Shown: in pieces, positions 1-10,437 of the stretch
How the letters are laid out: the number at the start of each line of letters is the position of its first letter
How positions within the stretch are numbered: position 1 is the first letter of the stretch
Translations under genes and position numbers: made by a program
The notes under the pieces: generated by a model
Told to the model about the DNA's origin: nothing
The model's input: only the letters and a program-made list of their open reading frames with translations
Database searches by the model: none
Assembly: GCF_003696285.1 (NCBI RefSeq)
Contig: NZ_RFFL01000001.1
Coordinates: 186,001-250,000 of the forward strand
Source of the DNA: Stutzerimonas nitrititolerans
Lineage (GTDB): Bacteria; Pseudomonadota; Gammaproteobacteria; Pseudomonadales; Pseudomonadaceae
DNA: 64,000 nucleotides
Direction of reading: 5' to 3'

Positions 1-2
1 AG

Positions 3-98
3 GCCGCTTACCGGCAGCAGCAACTCGACCGGCTGATGGGTGAGAATCTATCGTACGAAGACTATCAGCGGCGCTATCACGAGCTGATGGCTGAATAG
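3..98 (+). CDS. C-terminal end of an unidentified protein (5' truncated)
   Basis: An open frame enters from the left edge and ends at TAG 96-98. It gives about 31 residues, hydrophilic and rich in Gln, Arg and Tyr, ending Glu-Leu-Met-Ala-Glu. Too little is present to name the family. The stop lies about 90 bases before the next gene on the same strand, so the two could share a transcript. Codon usage looks normal for the window. Confidence 0.5.
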   Translation, partial: AAYRQQQLDRLMGENLSYEDYQRRYHELMAE

Positions 99-191
99 GC
101 CCGTATGGAGGTGATTCGTCCGATCATTCTGAACCTCGGTGCAGGTCGCATCCTCGAACCTTGAGGCGTATCACGAAAGAGGTGAGAGCGA

Positions 192-617
192 ATGCAGGTC
201 CAGGTGAGAAGCAACCATATCGAAGGCAGTGCCGAGCTCCACGAGTGGGTCGGCGCCGCCGTACAGGAGCGGCTCGGGCGTTTCGAGGATTTCCTGATGC
301 GGGTGGAAATCCACGTCGGTGACGAGAACGCGCAGAAGGCCGGTGCCGCCGACAAGCGTTGCCAGATCGAGGCACGGCCCAAGGGCCATCAGCCGCTGTC
401 GGTCACGCACAAGGCCGAGTCGTTGCAGTTGGCGGTCGACGGAGCCGCCGAGAAAATGCACAGCGCCATCGGACACCTGATGGGCAAGCTCGATGCGAAA
501 GTGGTCGCCAGCGGCTACCTGGACGATCCGCTGCTGGAAGAAGAGCCACGGCAGGTTACCGATGCCCTGTTGCAGGAAGAATTCCTCGCCCGGCAGGAGG
601 AACGGGGCAAGGATTAA
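192..617 (+). CDS. HPF/RaiA-family ribosome-associated protein (hibernation factor-like)
   Basis: The 141-residue protein has the opening pattern of the HPF/RaiA (S30AE) fold: a short beta strand (MQVQVRSNHIEG), then a helix with a Leu-His-Glu-Trp segment, a second strand (VEIHVGDEN), a strand CQIEARPKG and a Leu-Gln-Leu-Ala-Val-Asp-Gly-Ala helix. Family members bind the 30S subunit and stabilise idle ribosomes or block translation. The C-terminus is short and acidic (LLEEEPRQ), so it resembles the short HPF type rather than long HPF with a dimerisation domain. The start is supported by a purine-rich GAGGTGAGAG ribosome binding site at about 180-189. It is not in the rpoN operon context of canonical hpf, so it is probably a second paralogue; the exact role is inferred. 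Confidence 0.75.
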   Translation: MQVQVRSNHIEGSAELHEWVGAAVQERLGRFEDFLMRVEIHVGDENAQKAGAADKRCQIEARPKGHQPLSVTHKAESLQLAVDGAAEKMHSAIGHLMGKLDAKVVASGYLDDPLLEEEPRQVTDALLQEEFLARQEERGKD

Positions 618-690
618 TGGCCTGGGTGGCTAGTTCAATGAGTCAATTTCGGCGCCTGAGGCCCTGATACTGCATTGCTGCTCCACGCCA

Positions 691-1398
691 TCAGGTTCCC
701 TGTTGCAGGAGTTCGCGCCGAATATGACCAATGGCGCCCATTGGATTGAGCCCCTTGGGGCAGACCCAGCTGCAATTGCCGATGCTGCGGCAGCGGAACA
801 CGCTGAAGGGATCGTCCAGATCCGCCAGGCGCTCGGCCGCTGCCGTATCCCGACTGTCGACGATGAAGCGCCAGGCCTGCAGCAACCCGGCCGGGCCGAT
901 ATATTTCTCCGGGTTCCACCACCAGGACGGACACTGCGAGGAACAGCAGCCGCAGAGGATGCATTCGTACAGGCCATCGAGCCGGGCACGCTCTGCGGGC
1001 GATTGCAGGCGCTCGATGCTCGGTGCTGGCTGATCGTTGATCAGCCAGGGCTTGATACGTTCGTACTGCTTGAAGAACAGGCTCTGGTCCACAACCAGGT
1101 CGCGTACCACCGGCATGCCGGGCAGTGGCCGGATGATCAGACGACCCGCGCCATCCAGGGCGTCGTAGACCGCCGTGATGCAGGCCAGGCGGTTCTTGCC
1201 GCCGATGTTCATGCCATCCGAGCCACAGACGCCTTCGCGACAGGAGCGGCGGTAGGCCAGCGACGGGTCCGTTTCGCGCAGATATTCCAGCACGTCCAGC
1301 ACCATGCGCTGGCGGAACTCATCGGGCGCCTGCATCGACTGCATGTAGGGCTTGGCGTCCCGTTCTGCGTTGTAGCGATACAGCTGTACGTCGAGCAT
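691..1398 (-). CDS. Solitary succinate dehydrogenase/fumarate reductase iron-sulfur subunit (SdhB paralogue)
   Basis: The 235-residue protein is full length for SdhB. It carries the [2Fe-2S] loop CREGVCGSD...C (from about residue 49), the [4Fe-4S] motif CILCGCCSSQCP (about 146-157) and the third-cluster motif CRSIGNCSWVCPKG (about 193-206). SdhB relays electrons from the flavoprotein SdhA to quinone at the inner membrane. I chose the ATG at 1398 because an AAGGGG ribosome binding site lies about ten bases before it; a further in-frame ATG at 1449 has no such site. No sdhA, sdhC or sdhD lies alongside: upstream is a DUF421 gene and downstream an HPF-like gene on the other strand. It is therefore either a paralogue of unknown partner or a displaced duplicate. 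Confidence 0.85.
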   Translation of the reverse strand: MLDVQLYRYNAERDAKPYMQSMQAPDEFRQRMVLDVLEYLRETDPSLAYRRSCREGVCGSDGMNIGGKNRLACITAVYDALDGAGRLIIRPLPGMPVVRDLVVDQSLFFKQYERIKPWLINDQPAPSIERLQSPAERARLDGLYECILCGCCSSQCPSWWWNPEKYIGPAGLLQAWRFIVDSRDTAAAERLADLDDPFSVFRCRSIGNCSWVCPKGLNPMGAIGHIRRELLQQGT

Positions 1399-1593
1399 CC
1401 GTCTGGCCCCCCTTGGGCGGTGGAGAAACGACAGGTTGTTCCTGTCCACTTCGGAGCGATTCAGCTACAGCTTAGATCAGCGAATGGAATGATCACGCTT
1501 GGCGACAGGAGGATGCATCGATGCGAGTCGATGGCGGTGGTTGCCGGGCGCGCTGCGCGGGCAAGTAACCCCTGCGCCCCGTGGGTGCAGCCG

Positions 1594-2034
1594 CTAGCGA
1601 GGAATGATGGAGATCTTGCCGTCCTTCTCCAGGATGGCGAACTTGATCTGGTCGATTCGTTCGAGGCCCTGCGAATGCCGCGCCGCCTCGAGGATGTCGC
1701 CTTCATCGATACGGGCTTTGCGAATCCGGCGTTCGAGCACCTGGCCATGCTCGACGATGATCATTGGCTCGCCATCGATCAGTTTGGAGAGCCAGCGCGA
1801 CTTGTTCTTCAGCAGCGACAGGGCGATGTCGAAGACCACCAGCGACACGATCACCACCATCGCGTTGACGATCGAGAAGTCATCGCCGAGCAGCGCCTGC
1901 TGCGTGGCCTCGCCGATGATCAGCAGCAGGACGAAATCGAAGGTGGTCAGCTCTGAAAGCGTGCGCCTGCCGGCCAGCCGAAAGACCACCAACACCACCA
2001 GATAGATCGCCGCGGCGCGAAGCACGGAGTCCAT
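1594..2034 (-). CDS. DUF421 (YetF/YcaP-type) inner-membrane protein
   Basis: 146 residues. The first 75 hold three hydrophobic segments (about 5-20, 32-47 and 57-74), including the characteristic FRLAGRRTLSELTTFDFVLLLIIGEATQQALLG stretch read here from about residue 18. The rest is a soluble domain with the typical GEPMIIVEHGQV and LERIDQIKFAILEKDGKISIIP patterns. DUF421 proteins are small membrane proteins with a cytoplasmic domain; their biochemical role is not established. An AGGAGCG ribosome binding site precedes the ATG at 2034. The gene starts ten bases after the stop of the upstream minus-strand gene, so the two are almost certainly one operon. Confidence 0.85.
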   Translation of the reverse strand: MDSVLRAAAIYLVVLVVFRLAGRRTLSELTTFDFVLLLIIGEATQQALLGDDFSIVNAMVVIVSLVVFDIALSLLKNKSRWLSKLIDGEPMIIVEHGQVLERRIRKARIDEGDILEAARHSQGLERIDQIKFAILEKDGKISIIPR

Positions 2035-2043
2035 GGCACGCTC

Positions 2044-2550
2044 CTAGGGATAAATAAACTGACTAAGCGTCACCGACTGTCCGTTCAGCCGCGCCACGCT
2101 TTTCGCCGGGCCCACGCCGTCGGGGCGCAGCGTGAGGTAGGCCGTCGCCCAGCCCTGCGCATCGGGTTGAAACTGCAGCCGCATGCCATTGCCGAACGCT
2201 TCGGCGACGAGGGGTTGCGGGTGAATGCTTTCGACGATGAAGCGTTCCAGCAGCGCCCCGTCGATCGCCAGCCAAACCTTGCCGCCGCTACCGGCCTTGG
2301 CTTTGATCTGCAACTGGCTGGCCGCGCCGTTTCGCTCGAAGCGTTGGTAGCGGATATCCAGATCGCCACCGGGGGACTGTGCATGGGTCTGACTCAGGGG
2401 GCCGGCGCCGAACACGCCCAGCAGGGTGATCACGACGATCAGCGACAGGGCAATCCAGCCGGCACGTTCCAGCTTCCAGAGCTTTTCCTGAAAGCGCATG
2501 TCTTCCTGGATGGGGTAATCCCGATCGAGGAGCTCGTCTTCGGATGACAT
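2044..2550 (-). CDS. Membrane-anchored protein of unknown function, operon partner of the DUF421 protein
   Basis: 168 residues. An acidic, charged N-terminus (MSSEDELLDRDYPIQEDMRFQEK) is followed by one transmembrane helix at about residues 34-53 (AGWIALSLIVVITLLGVFGAG) and a presumably periplasmic beta-rich domain of about 110 residues. The start at 2550 is supported by an AAGGAG ribosome binding site; the longer frame to 2700 has none. I do not recognise the C-terminal domain. The ten-base gap to the DUF421 gene suggests that the two products work together at the inner membrane. Confidence 0.75.
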   Translation of the reverse strand: MSSEDELLDRDYPIQEDMRFQEKLWKLERAGWIALSLIVVITLLGVFGAGPLSQTHAQSPGGDLDIRYQRFERNGAASQLQIKAKAGSGGKVWLAIDGALLERFIVESIHPQPLVAEAFGNGMRLQFQPDAQGWATAYLTLRPDGVGPAKSVARLNGQSVTLSQFIYP

Positions 2551-2923
2551 GGCGTCTGCTCCTTGGGAGTCGGCGGAGGCGCAGAGAGGTAGAGCCCGGC
2601 CACCTCGGCGAAGTTCATTCGCCCAGCGCGCACGCCAGCTGTGGCGGCGGATAGCGCAGGCATTCACGTCGATCCGCTGAAAACGGGCACAAGCGCTCAT
2701 TCGCGCAGCTATGGCGAAAGGCTTACACGGCGTCGCGCTTATCGCTGCTTTGGCTGGGCCGGCCGGAGACTTAATCTATGCCCAGCTCTGAAGCGCAGGA
2801 TGCGCTCGGGATCAAGGATGATCGGCCAAGCCAGGAAGGCAATTCAGAAGGAACTGAAATGGTCAGAGAAAGCCCGCTTCGGCGGGCTTTCTGCTGTCTG
2901 GAGCAAAGTAAAACGCTGCGCCG
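2551..2923. other. 373-bp intergenic region
   Basis: It holds the divergent 5' side of the DUF421 operon and a hairpin terminator at 2867-2892. I see no convincing gene in it. The open frames crossing it have no ribosome binding sites and no recognisable products. Confidence 0.5.
2867..2892 (-). terminator. Hairpin terminator downstream of the LysR gene
   Basis: An eleven-base-pair stem (AGAAAGCCCGC with GCGGGCTTTCT) closes on a TTCG tetraloop. It lies 31 bases beyond the stop of the minus-strand LysR gene. The T-tract is weak on either strand. Confidence 0.7.
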
Positions 2924-3823
2924 TCAGTGCCGCGCAACCGCCACCATCTGCTCGATCAGCCACTGCAAGGCCGCATCCTTTTCCCGCTGGGCGACGCTGA
3001 CGATATCCAGCTGGAAGGTGCCGAGATCGAACGGCAGGTCGAACAGTTGCAGCGGCAACAGCCTGGCGAAATGCCGTGCGAGCTGGGTCGGCAGCACGGC
3101 GGCGAGGTCGCTGCTGGCGACGATATGCGCCGCCTGCAGGTAGTTCGGCGTGGTGTAGACCACTTCGCGGCTCAGGCCCTGCTCTTCCAGCCACTGATCG
3201 ACCATGCCGCGCGTCTGGCCGCCATGCACCCAGAGGTGGCGCAGGCGCAGGAAGTCGTCCAGATCCAGCCCCTCGCCCACCAGCGGATGATTCTTGCGCA
3301 GCGCGACCTGCAGCGTCTCGCTGGCCCAGCGGCGGCGGTGAAAACGCGTCGGCACGTCGAGGAAGCGGCCCAGCGCCAGATCCAGTTCACCGTTATCCAG
3401 CGCCTCGATCGGCAGCGTCGGGCTCAGGTGCTCGATCGCCAGCTGAATCCCCGGCGCCACTCTGGCCAGATGAGCCATCAGCGGCGGCATGCAGATCAGC
3501 TCGACGTAGTCGGTGACGGCGATGGCGAAGCGCTGCCGGCTGGTCGCGGGATCGAAGAAATCGCCGGCATTGAGCGTGTGTTCGATCTGTTGCAGCGCGT
3601 CGCGGATCGGAGCTTCCAGGCTCAGCGCGCGCGGCGTCGGCTGCATGGCGCGGCCGACGCGTACCAGCAACGGGTCGTCGAGCAGTTCGCGCAGGCGATT
3701 GAGGGCATTGCTGACCGCCGGCTGGCTGAGCGACAGCCGTTGTGCGGCGCGGGAGACGTTGCGTTCACGCAGCAGGGCGTCCAGCACGCGAAGCAGGTTG
3801 AGATCGAAGTTGTAGATATTCAT
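2924..3823 (-). CDS. LysR-family transcriptional regulator
   Basis: 299 residues, a normal LysR length. The N-terminus is a winged helix-turn-helix (about residues 6-65; LLRERNVSRAAQRLSLSQPAVSNAL), and residues about 90-295 form the two-lobed effector-binding domain. It resembles the NodD/SyrM/LeuO branch, which begins DLNLLRVLDALL. It is transcribed divergently from the 3-hydroxyacyl-CoA dehydrogenase gene, with 103 bases between the starts, the usual arrangement for a LysR protein controlling the adjacent operon. The shared gap is AT-rich (TTTCAAAAATAGTACCGTC), unlike its surroundings, and is the likely operator. The inducer is unknown; an acyl-CoA intermediate would be a reasonable guess. 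Confidence 0.9.
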   Translation of the reverse strand: MNIYNFDLNLLRVLDALLRERNVSRAAQRLSLSQPAVSNALNRLRELLDDPLLVRVGRAMQPTPRALSLEAPIRDALQQIEHTLNAGDFFDPATSRQRFAIAVTDYVELICMPPLMAHLARVAPGIQLAIEHLSPTLPIEALDNGELDLALGRFLDVPTRFHRRRWASETLQVALRKNHPLVGEGLDLDDFLRLRHLWVHGGQTRGMVDQWLEEQGLSREVVYTTPNYLQAAHIVASSDLAAVLPTQLARHFARLLPLQLFDLPFDLGTFQLDIVSVAQREKDAALQWLIEQMVAVARH

Positions 3824-3926
3824 CTAATGAATCTGAATCATCACAAGACTAAATTTCAAAAATAGTACCGTCTTCATCTAAGGTAGGTCTTCTGATTTTT
3901 TCTGCCTTGCGACGAGGACTGCTGCA
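3824..3926. promoter_or_regulatory. Divergent promoter/operator region between the LysR gene and the acyl-CoA cassette
   Basis: These 103 bases are clearly more AT-rich than the coding DNA on each side and must hold both promoters. Short imperfect inverted motifs with T-N11-A spacing can be drawn, but no single operator stands out by eye. Confidence 0.4.
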
Positions 3927-5165
3927 ATGAGCCAAACCCGCTTCGATATCCAGAGCGCCGCGGTAATCGGTGCCGGCACCATGGGCCGCGGTATTGTCAT
4001 GAGCCTGGCCAATGCCGGTGTGCAGGTGCTCTGGCTGGACAACAACCCGGAGATGCTCGAACAGGCGCTGGGCGTGGTGGCCGACACCTACGCACACAAC
4101 GTGCGCCAAGGGCGTATCGACGAGGCGCAGGCCGCCGCGCGACGCGCGTGCATCAGCAAGGCAGCCGATTACCAGGCGCTGGCTGAGGTGGATCTGGTGA
4201 TCGAGGCGGTTTACGAAAACTTGGAGCTGAAGCAGAACATCTTCCGCGAGCTGGACGTCATCGTTAAGCCGAGCGGCATTCTCGCCAGCAACACATCGGC
4301 GCTGGATATCGATGCCATCGCGGCGGTCACCCAGCGCCCGGAACAGGTGGTGGGCCTGCACTTCTTCAGCCCCGCGCACATCATGAAGCTGCTGGAAATC
4401 GTTCGCGGTGCCCGAACCAGCCAGGCCGTGCTGGAGGCTGCCAAGGAACTTGGCAAGCGCATGGGCAAGGTCAGCGTGGTAGCCGGCAACTGCCCGGGCT
4501 TCATCGGCAATCGCATGCTCAAGACCTACGTGCGCGAGGCGCGGGCGATGCTGCTCGAAGGTGCCTACCCGCATCAGGTAGACGCCGCGCTGCAGGCCTT
4601 CGGCTTCGCCATGGGGCCGTTCCGCATGTACGACGTGGTCGGCATCGACCTGGAATGGCGCGCCCGCGAACTGGCCGGCGAGGGCCAGGACCAGCCCGAG
4701 GTGCAGATCGACAACCGCCTCTGCGAGCTGGGCCGCTTCGGCCAGAAATCGCGCGTGGGCTACTACCGCTACGCCGAGGGCAGCCGCCAGGCCGAGCACG
4801 ATCCCGAGGTGGATGCGCTGGTGCAGCGCGAGTCCGAACGCCTGGGTTATCAGCGCCGGGAGATCAGCGAGGAAGAAATCCGCGAGCGCTGCCTGCTGGC
4901 GCTGGTCAACGAGGGCGCGAAGATTCTCGAAGAGGGCATGGCCGAATCCAGTACCGATATCGACACCGTCTACCTCAACGGCTACGGCTTCCCGGCGGAA
5001 GTCGGCGGGCCGATGACCTGGGCCGATCGCCAGGGCCTGCCGGCGATTCGTGATCGCTTGAATGGCTTGGCCGAGCGCCATGGGGAGCACTGGAAGCCGG
5101 CCGAGCTGATCGACAGCTTGGCCACCCTCGGCGGGCGCTTCGTCGACTACAAGAAGGAGGCCTGA
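3927..5165 (+). CDS. 3-hydroxyacyl-CoA dehydrogenase (NAD-dependent)
   Basis: 412 residues. The N-terminal Rossmann domain begins VIGAGTMGRGIVMSLANAG (about residues 13-31), an NAD-binding GxGxxG. The family motifs EAVYENLELKQ, SNTSALDI and the catalytic-loop GLHFFSPAHIMKLLEIV follow, with His in the HFFSPAH segment, then the GNRMLKTYVREA dimerisation region. The C-terminal helical domain is duplicated, as in the monofunctional enzyme fused to a second 3HCDH_C. It oxidises 3-hydroxyacyl-CoA to 3-ketoacyl-CoA. It is the first gene of a cassette with acyl-CoA dehydrogenase two bases downstream; the next gene's AAGGAGG ribosome binding site lies in its last codons. The domain order matches FadB's C-terminal part without the hydratase. 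Confidence 0.88.
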   Translation: MSQTRFDIQSAAVIGAGTMGRGIVMSLANAGVQVLWLDNNPEMLEQALGVVADTYAHNVRQGRIDEAQAAARRACISKAADYQALAEVDLVIEAVYENLELKQNIFRELDVIVKPSGILASNTSALDIDAIAAVTQRPEQVVGLHFFSPAHIMKLLEIVRGARTSQAVLEAAKELGKRMGKVSVVAGNCPGFIGNRMLKTYVREARAMLLEGAYPHQVDAALQAFGFAMGPFRMYDVVGIDLEWRARELAGEGQDQPEVQIDNRLCELGRFGQKSRVGYYRYAEGSRQAEHDPEVDALVQRESERLGYQRREISEEEIRERCLLALVNEGAKILEEGMAESSTDIDTVYLNGYGFPAEVGGPMTWADRQGLPAIRDRLNGLAERHGEHWKPAELIDSLATLGGRFVDYKKEA

Positions 5166-5167
5166 GC

Positions 5168-6958
<1,791 letters not shown>

Positions 6959-6978
6959 CGGGCGCTTCATAACCGCTG

Positions 6979-7048
6979 TTCGCCAGCAAGCTGGCTCCTA
7001 CAGGATGGGAATCGTGCCCCGTTTGTAGGAGCGAGCTTGCTCGCGAAG
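6979..7048. repeat. REPIN: two inverted Pseudomonas REP sequences
   Basis: Two REP-type palindromes face each other. The left copy (6979-7003) contains CGCCAGCAAGCTGGCTCCTAC and the right copy (7024-7048) GTAGGAGCGAGCTTGCTCGC. Each can form a short hairpin, and their GTAGGAG/CTCCTAC sides are inverted relative to each other. They sit between the acyl-CoA dehydrogenase and alcohol dehydrogenase genes and may act as an mRNA stabiliser or terminator. REP sequences of this kind are moved by RAYT transposases in Pseudomonas. Confidence 0.85.
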
Positions 7049-7096
7049 CGGGACTCATCATCTGTAGAACCCCATACCTATCCCGAGGATTTCGCC

Positions 7097-8260
7097 ATGC
7101 ATCCGTTCAGTTTTGCCACAACCGCCCAGTTGATCTGCGAAACCGGCTCGTCACGGCGTCTGGCCGGCCTGTGCAAGGAGCGCGGGGCGCGCTCGGTGCT
7201 GGTGGTGACCGATTCGGGCATTACCCGTTTCGGCCTGCTCGATGAGGTGTTGCCAGGCTTCGAGCACGAAGGCCTGCCCGTCGCCATCTATGACCAGGTG
7301 CTGGCGGACCCGCCGGAAAACATCGTGCTGGCGGCGGTGGAACAGGCGAAGTCGGTGAAGGCGGATTTGGTCATCGGTTTCGGTGGCGGCAGCTCGATGG
7401 ACGTCGCCAAGCTGGTGGCATTGCTGGCGCACCCCGATTGCACGCAGTCGCTGGCGGATATCTACGGCGTCGGCAATGCCAGGGGCCAGCGCCTGCCGCT
7501 GATCCAGGTACCGACCACCGCCGGCACCGGCTCGGAGGTCACCCAGATCGCCATCGTCACCACCGGCGCCACCACCAAGATGGGCGTGGTTTCGCCGCTG
7601 TTGTTGCCGGACCTGGCGCTGCTCGACGCCGACCTGACGCTCGGTCTGCCGCCGGCGGTGACCGCCGCCACCGGCATCGACGCCATGGTGCACGCCATCG
7701 AGGCCTACACCAGCGCGCTGAAGAAGAACCCGCTGTCCGACCTGCTGGCCCGCGAAGCGCTGCGCCTGCTCTCGGCCAACCTGCACGAAGCGGTGCACAA
7801 CGGCAGTAACCGCGAGGCACGCCAGGCCATGCTGCTCGGCGCCTGTCTCGCCGGGCAGGCCTTCGCCAACGCGCCGGTGGCGGCGGTGCATGCGCTGGCC
7901 TATCCGCTGGGCGGCAACTTCCATATTCCCCACGGGCTTTCCAACGCGCTGGTGCTGCCGCATGTGCTGCGCTTCAACGTCAGCGCGGCTACCACTCACT
8001 ATGGCGAGCTGGCACCCATCGTGCTGGGCGATCGTCTGCGCAGCGCCGATCCGGCGACCTTTGCCGAGCAACTGATCGAGGAGCTGGGCGAGTTGAGCGG
8101 ACGTATGGGCCTGCCGACCCGCCTGCGCGACGCCGGTGTACCGGAAGACATGCTGCCGCAGCTGGCGAAGGAGGCGATGCTCCAGCAGCGCCTGCTGGTG
8201 AACAACCCGCGCGAAGTCACCGAGGCCGACGCACTGGCCATCTACCGCGCCGCTTACTGA
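7097..8260 (+). CDS. Iron-containing alcohol dehydrogenase (group III)
   Basis: 387 residues, the standard length. The NAD-binding motif GFGGGSSMDVAK is at about residues 94-105 and TTAGTGSEVT at about 140-149. The metal ligands are likely the Asp and His of DAMVHAIEAYTS (about 195-206), with further His at HALAYPLGG and the IPHGLSNA loop. It oxidises alcohols to aldehydes, or the reverse, with NAD(P). The start at 7097 (MHPFSF) follows a GAGG site; an upstream frame to 7037 runs into the REP element and is not used. Its place in an acyl-CoA cassette suggests an alcohol or 4-hydroxy-acid side branch of the pathway, but the substrate is not readable. Confidence 0.88.
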   Translation: MHPFSFATTAQLICETGSSRRLAGLCKERGARSVLVVTDSGITRFGLLDEVLPGFEHEGLPVAIYDQVLADPPENIVLAAVEQAKSVKADLVIGFGGGSSMDVAKLVALLAHPDCTQSLADIYGVGNARGQRLPLIQVPTTAGTGSEVTQIAIVTTGATTKMGVVSPLLLPDLALLDADLTLGLPPAVTAATGIDAMVHAIEAYTSALKKNPLSDLLAREALRLLSANLHEAVHNGSNREARQAMLLGACLAGQAFANAPVAAVHALAYPLGGNFHIPHGLSNALVLPHVLRFNVSAATTHYGELAPIVLGDRLRSADPATFAEQLIEELGELSGRMGLPTRLRDAGVPEDMLPQLAKEAMLQQRLLVNNPREVTEADALAIYRAAY

Positions 8261-8297
8261 CCAAGCACCTCACGAGCCGTATCACGGAGCGAACCGA

Positions 8298-8729
8298 ATG
8301 GCCGAACAACCGCAGCACCTGCGTGCCGATTACCGACATTTCCAGCCGATCACCACGCGCTGGCACGACAACGACATCTACGGCCACGTCAACAACGTCA
8401 CCTACTACAGCTTTTTCGACAGCGCGATGAACATCTACCTGATCGAGAAGGGCGGTCTGGACATTCACGGCGGCGAGGTGATCGGCTTCGTGGTCAGTTC
8501 GGCATGCGACTACTTCGCCCCCATCGCCTACCCGGAAATCATCGAAGTGGGTCTGCGGGTGGCGAAGCTGGGCAACAGCTCGGTGCAGTACGAACTGGCG
8601 ATCTTCCGGCTGGGCGAGGCGCAGGCCTGCGCGGCGGGGAAGATGGTGCACGTGTTCGTCGAGCGCGCCAGCAACCGCCCGGTGCCGATACCCACATCGC
8701 TGCGCCTGGCCCTGGAGGCGTTGCGCTAG
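8298..8729 (+). CDS. 4-hydroxybenzoyl-CoA thioesterase-like hotdog protein
   Basis: 143 residues of a single hotdog domain. The diagnostic segment RWHDNDIYGHVNNVTYYSFFDSAMN (about residues 23-47) contains the catalytic-type Asp followed by the HVNN helix. This matches the YbgC/4HBT family, which hydrolyses acyl-CoA thioesters. It is the last gene of the LysR-linked cassette, 37 bases after the alcohol dehydrogenase stop, with a CGGAGCG site before the ATG. A role in recycling CoA from dead-end intermediates is inferred. Confidence 0.85.
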   Translation: MAEQPQHLRADYRHFQPITTRWHDNDIYGHVNNVTYYSFFDSAMNIYLIEKGGLDIHGGEVIGFVVSSACDYFAPIAYPEIIEVGLRVAKLGNSSVQYELAIFRLGEAQACAAGKMVHVFVERASNRPVPIPTSLRLALEALR

Positions 8730-8747
8730 CGGCCGGATGAGGTGGCG

Positions 8748-10329
8748 TCAGGCGCGGCGCACGGACCAGAACTGCTTCACCAGTTGCTGCATGCGGTCAG
8801 CCAGCAGCGCCATGTTCGAGGCGCTGTGCTGGCTTTGCCGGCCGATCTCCAGGTGCTGGTCCGAACGGCCGCGAATGCTGACGATACGCTGGTTGATTTC
8901 CTCGCTGACGGCGCTCTGCTGCTCCATGGCGGCGGCGATTCGCGCGCTCATCTCGCTGATTTCGGCCCTGGCTGTTGATCCCCAGCAGCGACTGTTCTGC
9001 CTCTCCCGCATGCCTGACGCTGCTCTCGGCCTGGTCGCGGCTGCGCTGCATGAGCTCCACCGCCTGCTGCGAACTCGCATGCAGGGTGGTGATCATCGTC
9101 TGGATTTCCGCGGTAGCCGAGGAGGTGCGCGAGGCCAGCCCGCGTACTTCGTCGGCCACCACCGCGAAGCCACGGCCCTGTTCGCCCGCGCGGGCGGCCT
9201 CTATCGCGGCGTTGAGTGCCAGCAGGTTGGTCTGCTCGGCGATGGAGCGGATCACTTCCAGCACCCGGCTGATGTCCTGGCTGTGGCTTTCCACCAGATG
9301 GATGGCCTGGGCCGCCTGCTGAATCTCGTTGGCCAGGCGCGTGATGCTGCTGCCGGTCAGGCTGACCACCTGCCGGCCACTGGCTGTGGCCTGGTCGGCC
9401 TGCGCGGCGACGTCGGCGGTGCGTTGCGCGTTGATGGCGACATCCTGAAAGCTGAGCGACATCTCATGAATGGCTTCGGCCACCTGATCGGTGTCCTGCT
9501 GCTGGGAGGATGCGTTCTGCGTACTGCTTTGCGTTGCGCCATGCAGGGCGCCGGCATGGCTGGTGAGCTGGTGAGTGGCATCGACGATGCGACCGACCAT
9601 CGCGCCGGCTTCGGTTTCCAGCATCCGCATGGCGAAGGCGATCTCGCCGATCTCGTCGCTGCGCCCTGTGTAGATCTTCTGGCTGACCGGATTCTGCGCG
9701 ATGCGGCGCGCCTGGACGATCAGCGGCTGCAACGGGGCGAGTGCCAATGCCACCAGCGCGGCGGCGCCCAAGCTGCCCAGATCGGCACCCAGCGCGATGG
9801 CGGGCAGGGTGGCTCCGGCCAGCCAGGCGCCGATGGCGAAACCCGGCGCCGCGCCAAGGCTCGCGAGCAGGCTCGCCCTGGCACGATAGCCCAGGGGAAC
9901 GCGCAGGGTGCGCGGTGCCCGATCATCGCGCAGCCGTGCATACAGCGCCTCGGCGGCGCGAATCTGCTCGGCCTGCGGTTTGGTGCGCACGGACTGGTAC
10001 TCGACGATCTTGCCGTCGCGGCTGACCGGCGTGATGAAGGCGCTGACCCAGTAGTGATCGCCGTTCCTGCAGCGATTCTTGACCATGCCCAGCCAGGAGC
10101 GGCCCGCACCGATGCAGGTCCAGAGATGGGCGAAGGCGTCGGTCGGCATGTCCGGGTGGCGTAGGAGGTTGTGTTGCTCGCCGAGCAGCTCGCTTTCGCT
10201 ATAGCCTGAGATATCGACGAAATCCGGGTTGACGTAGGTGATGCGGCCTCTGGGATCGGTGGTGGAGAGAATATTGGCGTTTTCGCCGACGCTGACTTCG
10301 CGACCGCTGAGTGGCAGGTTGACCCGCAT
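8748..10329 (-). pseudogene. Aer-type methyl-accepting chemotaxis protein, frameshifted near 8966
   Basis: Reading from 10329, the product starts [12 protein letters not shown] and has a PAS domain (about residues 17-115, [25 protein letters not shown]), two hydrophobic segments and a HAMP-like region (about 150-240). The cytoplasmic signalling hairpin follows, with the highly conserved [25 protein letters not shown] read in pieces from about residue 363. After LLGINSQ the frame is lost. The continuation [20 protein letters not shown] runs in another frame to the stop at 8748. The change lies at the CCC run 8966-8968 and is either one extra or two missing bases. AAGGA precedes the ATG. The protein would sense redox state through PAS, as Aer does. 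As written, it loses the last part of the signalling domain; a sequencing or assembly error cannot be excluded. Confidence 0.85.
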
Positions 10330-10437
10330 GCAGAATGTCCTTCATGAAATGATCGGGTACGCGAGGCAGTGGTGCGTCTGTCGGCCCGGCTGGGCCCTTC
10401 GGCACTCGGTTTTATGGTCGTGAACGAAGCGTCGGCA

